A stretch of DNA of 64,000 nucleotides, taken from the NCBI GenBank assembly GCA_946616295.1, contig CAMOIU010000006.1, positions 1 through 64,000 on the forward strand. The letters run 5' to 3'. The notes beneath the pieces are model-generated. The model saw only the letters and a program-made list of their open reading frames with translations, did no database searches and was not told the DNA's origin. The position numbers were made by a program, and so were the translations under genes. The DNA is from CAG-791 sp002392385 (lineage in GTDB: Bacteria; Bacillota; Clostridia; Lachnospirales; Lachnospiraceae). This document shows positions 60,721 to 64,000 of the stretch, piece by piece (position 1 is the first letter of the stretch; every line of letters starts with the position of its first letter).

Positions 60721-61326
60721 ATGGGATTTTGTTCATGGGCCGGCATCAATGAGGCCAATCAGATCTATCATGATACCGAATGGGGGATCCCTGTCCATGA
60801 CGACCGGCAGATGTTCGAGCATCTGACCCTGGAATGCCTGCAGTGCGGTCTCTCCTGGGACCTGATGCTGAAGAAAAGGGAGATCTTCCGCGCCTGCTTC
60901 TGTAACTTCGACTATGACCGCGTGGCCGCTTTCGACGAGGAGGATGTGGAGCGCATCCTGCACACGGAGGGCATGATCCGGTCGCCCCGCAAGGTCCGGG
61001 CCGTCATCAACAACGCCCGGTGCTGTCAGAAGGTGCGGGAGGAGTTCGGAAGCCTCTGCGACTACATCTGGGGATACGCCGGCGGCAGGACGATCCTCTA
61101 CCAGGGCCACGACAAGGGGCCCATTCCGGTCAGCAACGGGCTGTCCGACAGGCTCAGCAGGGACCTCAAGAAACGCGGATTCAAATATGTCGGGCCGGTG
61201 ACGATCTATTCCCACCTGCAGGCCTGCGGCATCATCTGCGACCACGACCCGGAGTGTCCATGCTACCGGAAGATCGTCGCAGCGCACCCTACGGTGAGAA
61301 AACGCAAGGACAAGGAGGTCCTCTGA
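60721..61326 (+). CDS. tag: DNA-3-methyladenine glycosylase I
   Basis: This 201-residue protein has the Tag zinc ligands: Cys4 in CSWAG, His17 in YHDTEWG, and His and Cys in CDHDPECPC. Residues GLSWDLMLKKREIFR form the base-binding region. It removes 3-methyladenine from alkylated DNA. Length and order match E. coli Tag. AAAGGAG precedes the ATG. Confidence 0.92.
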   Translation: MGFCSWAGINEANQIYHDTEWGIPVHDDRQMFEHLTLECLQCGLSWDLMLKKREIFRACFCNFDYDRVAAFDEEDVERILHTEGMIRSPRKVRAVINNARCCQKVREEFGSLCDYIWGYAGGRTILYQGHDKGPIPVSNGLSDRLSRDLKKRGFKYVGPVTIYSHLQACGIICDHDPECPCYRKIVAAHPTVRKRKDKEVL

Positions 61327-61332
61327 CCGCGG

Positions 61333-61523
61333 CATTTATTGTGAACACAGCCCTGGAACCCCGTCCTGCCGACGTGGTTTTATATTTGATTTTTTTTTGT
61401 TCTCCGGCGCACAAACAGGGCAGTCTCTTCCAGAATTATCAGGCGGCACCGGCAGTCTATCTTGTCATTGCCGCAGCGGCCCTGCTGGCGGGAAGGCGGC
61501 AGTACCGCAGGCTGCAGAGCTGA
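61333..61523 (+). other. Possible remnant of a small membrane protein in a 308-bp spacer
   Basis: One frame reads AAPAVYLVIAAAALLAGRRQ and then a few polar residues before a stop at 61521-61523, like a single membrane helix with a basic tail. No start or ribosome site is visible and the upstream frame runs antisense-like through tag. It may be a decayed gene end. The rest of the spacer holds only the promoter at 61557. Confidence 0.25.
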
Positions 61524-61556
61524 TGCAGCATCGGTCCGGATTCTGTGGAGGAAAAC

Positions 61557-61586
61557 TTGACAGGCGCCTTTTTACGGGCATACACT
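61557..61586 (+). promoter_or_regulatory. Promoter of the TPR membrane protein gene
   Basis: Perfect TTGACA (61557-61562), 18-bp spacer, TACACT (61581-61586), 49 bases before the ATG. Confidence 0.65.
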
Positions 61587-61634
61587 TTTTATGTGTATAG
61601 CTGTAGTTGTATTCACAGGATTCGGAGGTTATAT

Positions 61635-63059
61635 ATGACGCAGCAGGAATATGAACAGCAGATCAACGCCTTGTTTGACAAGGGAGATTATGCCGCCGCT
61701 CACAGTCTGGCCAGCACCATGCGCAGGGAAGGGTTCAACAAGGGCTGGTACTACATGGGTGCGGCGTCCAACATGCTGGACAACGGCAGGCAGGCCGAAA
61801 AGGAACTCCGCAATTATCTCCAGAACGCGGACGATGCGGACGGATGGGATATGCTGGGGCAGATCCTTATGAATCAGGATATCTATCTGGAAGCCGCTGA
61901 CTGTTTTGACAAGGCTGCCGGCCGCGGGAATATCGAATCCCTCGCCTATGCGTCTGTATGCCGGTATATCAACGCCAAGGACCGCATGAACGACAAGCCG
62001 GATGATGTGGCATTCAACCAGGAGATCCGGGATATGTTCGAGATAGCCCTTCTGCTGGCAGAGCAATGTATTCAGAAAGCGCCCGCCCAGTATCCCTTCT
62101 ACAATGTTCTCCCGAACATGTGGTATACCTTCTATTCGCTCGCTGCCGCCGGCAGGTTCCACCACACACATATCACGGAGACAGTCACTAGAAAATATAT
62201 CTCGATGTTCGGCACTACGGAATTGGATAAGACTGTGACCGAGAGGGATACCTATATGCCGCTGGCGGGTGGCGGGAATCTCTGGAATCACATGAACGCC
62301 ATAAAGCAGGACGAACAGCTCACCCAGAGCCAGGCTGCCGCTGTATTCCGCCGCGCCATGCGGCTGGCGAACACTATGGACGCGCTCGGCCAGAAGGCGG
62401 AGGCTGCCATGCTGCGATTCGAGATGATCTTCGCGGAGATCACCCTGAACGGCCAGAGAGGCATCGCCCAGGATGCTGTCTGGTTCTACCAGAAGGGCCT
62501 TGACATCGCCGGCGATACTCTCGGCAATGGCTTCCATGAATGGATCGAGAATCACAAGTCCCTCACCGAGGACTACGGCACCCTGCTGCGTAAATACGGC
62601 AACCAGATCCAGGCCGCCCAGAAGCGGCACCAGAAGATCAACTTCATCCGTTATTATCTGGAGCCGGATCTCTGCCCCGCGGAGGAAGAGGCGGACAGCG
62701 CCGACGCGCCCGTCATGAATCTCGATGCTCTGGCCGCGGAGAGCACCAGGTCCTCCAAGGCCGGCATTCTGCAGGCCATCGCCAATGCAGATGCCCTGGC
62801 GCTGGCACCGACCATCTGCGCCGCCTTCCTCTTCCATTTTGCCAAGGGCAACAGTTTCATGTTCGTGACCTTCATGTTCATTGTCTGCACGGTCATCTTC
62901 CTGATCGGCCTGGCTAAATCCAGCGCCAAGATCGCCGGCGACGGAGACAGGAAGAACCACCAGCTCGGAATGGTCCTCCTCTACCTCCTGTTCCTGATCC
63001 ACTTTGTGCTGGGCCTCATCGGCCTGGTCGTGTGCAAGTTCATGCCCAGGTCCCGGTAA
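61635..63059 (+). CDS. TPR-repeat protein with C-terminal membrane helices
   Basis: The first ~330 residues of this 474-residue protein are helical, with TPR-like units (DKGDYAAAHSLASTM, KGWYYMGAASNMLDNGRQAEKEL-type spacing, DMLGQILMNQDIYLEAADC). A linker follows, then two or three helices at ~390-470. TPR domains bind proteins. No enzymatic motif is present, so it may scaffold a membrane complex. The start ATG 61635 follows CGGAGG. I recognise no named family. Confidence 0.65.
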   Translation: MTQQEYEQQINALFDKGDYAAAHSLASTMRREGFNKGWYYMGAASNMLDNGRQAEKELRNYLQNADDADGWDMLGQILMNQDIYLEAADCFDKAAGRGNIESLAYASVCRYINAKDRMNDKPDDVAFNQEIRDMFEIALLLAEQCIQKAPAQYPFYNVLPNMWYTFYSLAAAGRFHHTHITETVTRKYISMFGTTELDKTVTERDTYMPLAGGGNLWNHMNAIKQDEQLTQSQAAAVFRRAMRLANTMDALGQKAEAAMLRFEMIFAEITLNGQRGIAQDAVWFYQKGLDIAGDTLGNGFHEWIENHKSLTEDYGTLLRKYGNQIQAAQKRHQKINFIRYYLEPDLCPAEEEADSADAPVMNLDALAAESTRSSKAGILQAIANADALALAPTICAAFLFHFAKGNSFMFVTFMFIVCTVIFLIGLAKSSAKIAGDGDRKNHQLGMVLLYLLFLIHFVLGLIGLVVCKFMPRSR

Positions 63060-63106
63060 GAGGGAAGTGTACGTATAGAGAAGACCGGGTGAACGCACCC
63101 GAGCAG

Positions 63107-63146
63107 AAGGGGCTGTCGCATTTTTACAAATGCGACAGCCCCCTTT
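63107..63146. terminator. Bidirectional terminator between convergent genes
   Basis: GGGGCTGTCGCATTT/AAATGCGACAGCCCC 15-bp perfect stem, TTAC loop, followed by CTTTTC. It serves the TPR gene and faces the minus-strand lipoprotein. Confidence 0.85.
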
Positions 63147-63195
63147 TCAGCTTACTATACAGTCGATGCACCTGTGTCGATGATACTTCGGATCT

Positions 63196-64000
63196 TCAGC
63201 CTGCCACAGCTCGGAAGTCGAAGACATTGAGGATCTCCCGCTCGCCGTTCACGCCGACATACAGAAAGACAATGGCAGGATGGCTCTCGGGGTTGGGAAC
63301 GACCGGGGTGACCTCGCAGAGGATAGCATAGTTGGTGCCGGCCACGACCTGTGTTGCCAGGACCGCGACGGGGGTATGTTGTGCACCGGTGATCCCCTCC
63401 AGGGCCTGCGCCAGAGCCTCCCGCACGTCCTCCGTGACGGTCGGATCCGCGGCCTGGGTCCAGCCGCCGGCGAGGTTCTCTCCATCGTAGATACTTGTCT
63501 CCGCGTCGGAAGCGTAGAGATCCCGGAAGATGCAGTTGCCGGAGAGATCTTCATAGATGACAGCGATGGCGTAGGTCTCGGCCCCGCCCTCTGTCAGGGC
63601 CGGCATCCGGCAGACATAGGCGTGATTGGTGCCTGAGACGATCTGGCTGCCTATATAGGCGACCGCCGTCGGCTTTTCATCCCGATAGTCAGCCAGGGCC
63701 TTGTCCAGAATGGCCTGTCGCTCCTCGTTCATGGCAGGAGATTCCGCGATGGTCCAGCCGCCGACAAGCAGAGCGTCCTGCAGCGGTGCGGGTTCGGATG
63801 CCGCAACCTCCGCTTCAGACGCGGCTTCTTCTGGCACCATGGTCTCTTCGACGGCAGGCGCCTCCCCGGCCGTTCCAGGCTCTTCCACTTCTTGTTCGAC
63901 AGCCTCCGTGCCGGGCTCAGCCTGTGCGGTCCCTGCATTTTCTGTTTCCTTCCCGCATGCGGACAATCCGCAGATGAGGCATGCGGTCAGCAGCAATACA
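63196..64000 (-). CDS. Lipoprotein with two cystatin-like domains (5' end outside window)
   Basis: The visible ~268 residues start inside the signal peptide (LLTACLICGLSAC, lipobox LSAC), so the start codon lies beyond the window. After a Glu/Ala-rich linker come two homologous ~90-residue domains. Each begins GGW and carries a cystatin-type loop: SQIVSGTNHAYVC in the first and TQVVAGTNYAILC in the second. QxVxG followed by TNY is the protease-binding loop of cystatins, which inhibit papain-like cysteine proteases. I infer a surface cystatin-like protein; inhibition is not shown. Confidence 0.72.
   Translation of the reverse strand, partial: VLLLTACLICGLSACGKETENAGTAQAEPGTEAVEQEVEEPGTAGEAPAVEETMVPEEAASEAEVAASEPAPLQDALLVGGWTIAESPAMNEERQAILDKALADYRDEKPTAVAYIGSQIVSGTNHAYVCRMPALTEGGAETYAIAVIYEDLSGNCIFRDLYASDAETSIYDGENLAGGWTQAADPTVTEDVREALAQALEGITGAQHTPVAVLATQVVAGTNYAILCEVTPVVPNPESHPAIVFLYVGVNGEREILNVFDFRAVAG

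Overview
The window reads as a chromosomal segment of a GC-rich anaerobic Firmicute, most likely a gut Clostridia member near Lachnospiraceae. This is an inference from gene families only: GH2 and GPH sugar use, YesL and DUF2232 membrane proteins, TRAP transporters, a TM1266-type hydrogenase regulator, Gly/Glu/Ala-rich lipoprotein linkers, strong AGGAGG ribosome sites and a tRNA gene without encoded CCA. No rRNA, CRISPR array, prophage or intact transposase was seen.

Layout. 1-1150: tRNA-Lys tail, a PAP2 phosphatase and an internally deleted acyltransferase. 1259-8080: AraC regulator divergent from a beta-galactosidase/GPH symporter operon, then a 2-hydroxyacid dehydrogenase behind a terminator-like leader. 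8107-10988: VanX-type dipeptidase, histidine phosphatase, PucR regulator, small ORF. 11181-17644: envelope and housekeeping genes (DUF2232, carbonic anhydrase, M29 aminopeptidase, an aromatic-acid-exporter/pseudo-HAD fusion, CPBP protease, YesL). 17825-20158: secreted metallo-beta-lactamase-fold protein with cell-wall-binding repeats. 20376-27399: MATE pump, ExoA, GH32 lipoprotein, ThrRS and hypotheticals. 27490-28574: a gene graveyard (MATE and DctM remnants), a 107-nt palindrome and a tandem array of hairpin repeats. 28575-39749: sugar-acid catabolism. 39769-44770: exported pyrophosphatase and exported HAD phosphatase around a REP-like palindrome, GNAT, LtrA, acylphosphatase. 44801-55223: a sigma-54-controlled CoA-dependent acid pathway. 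55294-64000: a second repeat array, a DUF3298-like lipoprotein, TM1266 regulator, NitT/TauT ABC importer, Tag, a TPR membrane protein and a double-cystatin-like lipoprotein.

How genes work together. In the sugar-acid region, an SDR and a zinc dehydrogenase with their IclR regulator, and a second operon (2-hydroxyacid dehydrogenase, DgoK-like kinase, DapA-family aldolase, TRAP transporter, LarA-family racemase), share the operator ATGAAATCGAGTTT(C/T)A next to both starts, so they probably form one regulon. In the sigma-54 region, one PrpR-type activator lies between two -24/-12 promoters. One points left to an MFS transporter and a stand-alone adenylation enzyme. The other points right to a class III CoA-transferase, MaoC hydratase, GntP-type permease and acyl-CoA dehydrogenase. 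The set resembles the carnitine (Cai) logic: activate an acid with CoA, dehydrate, reduce, and swap the CoA back. The substrate is unknown. I regard this cluster and the two ~71-bp hairpin arrays as the best leads in the window.
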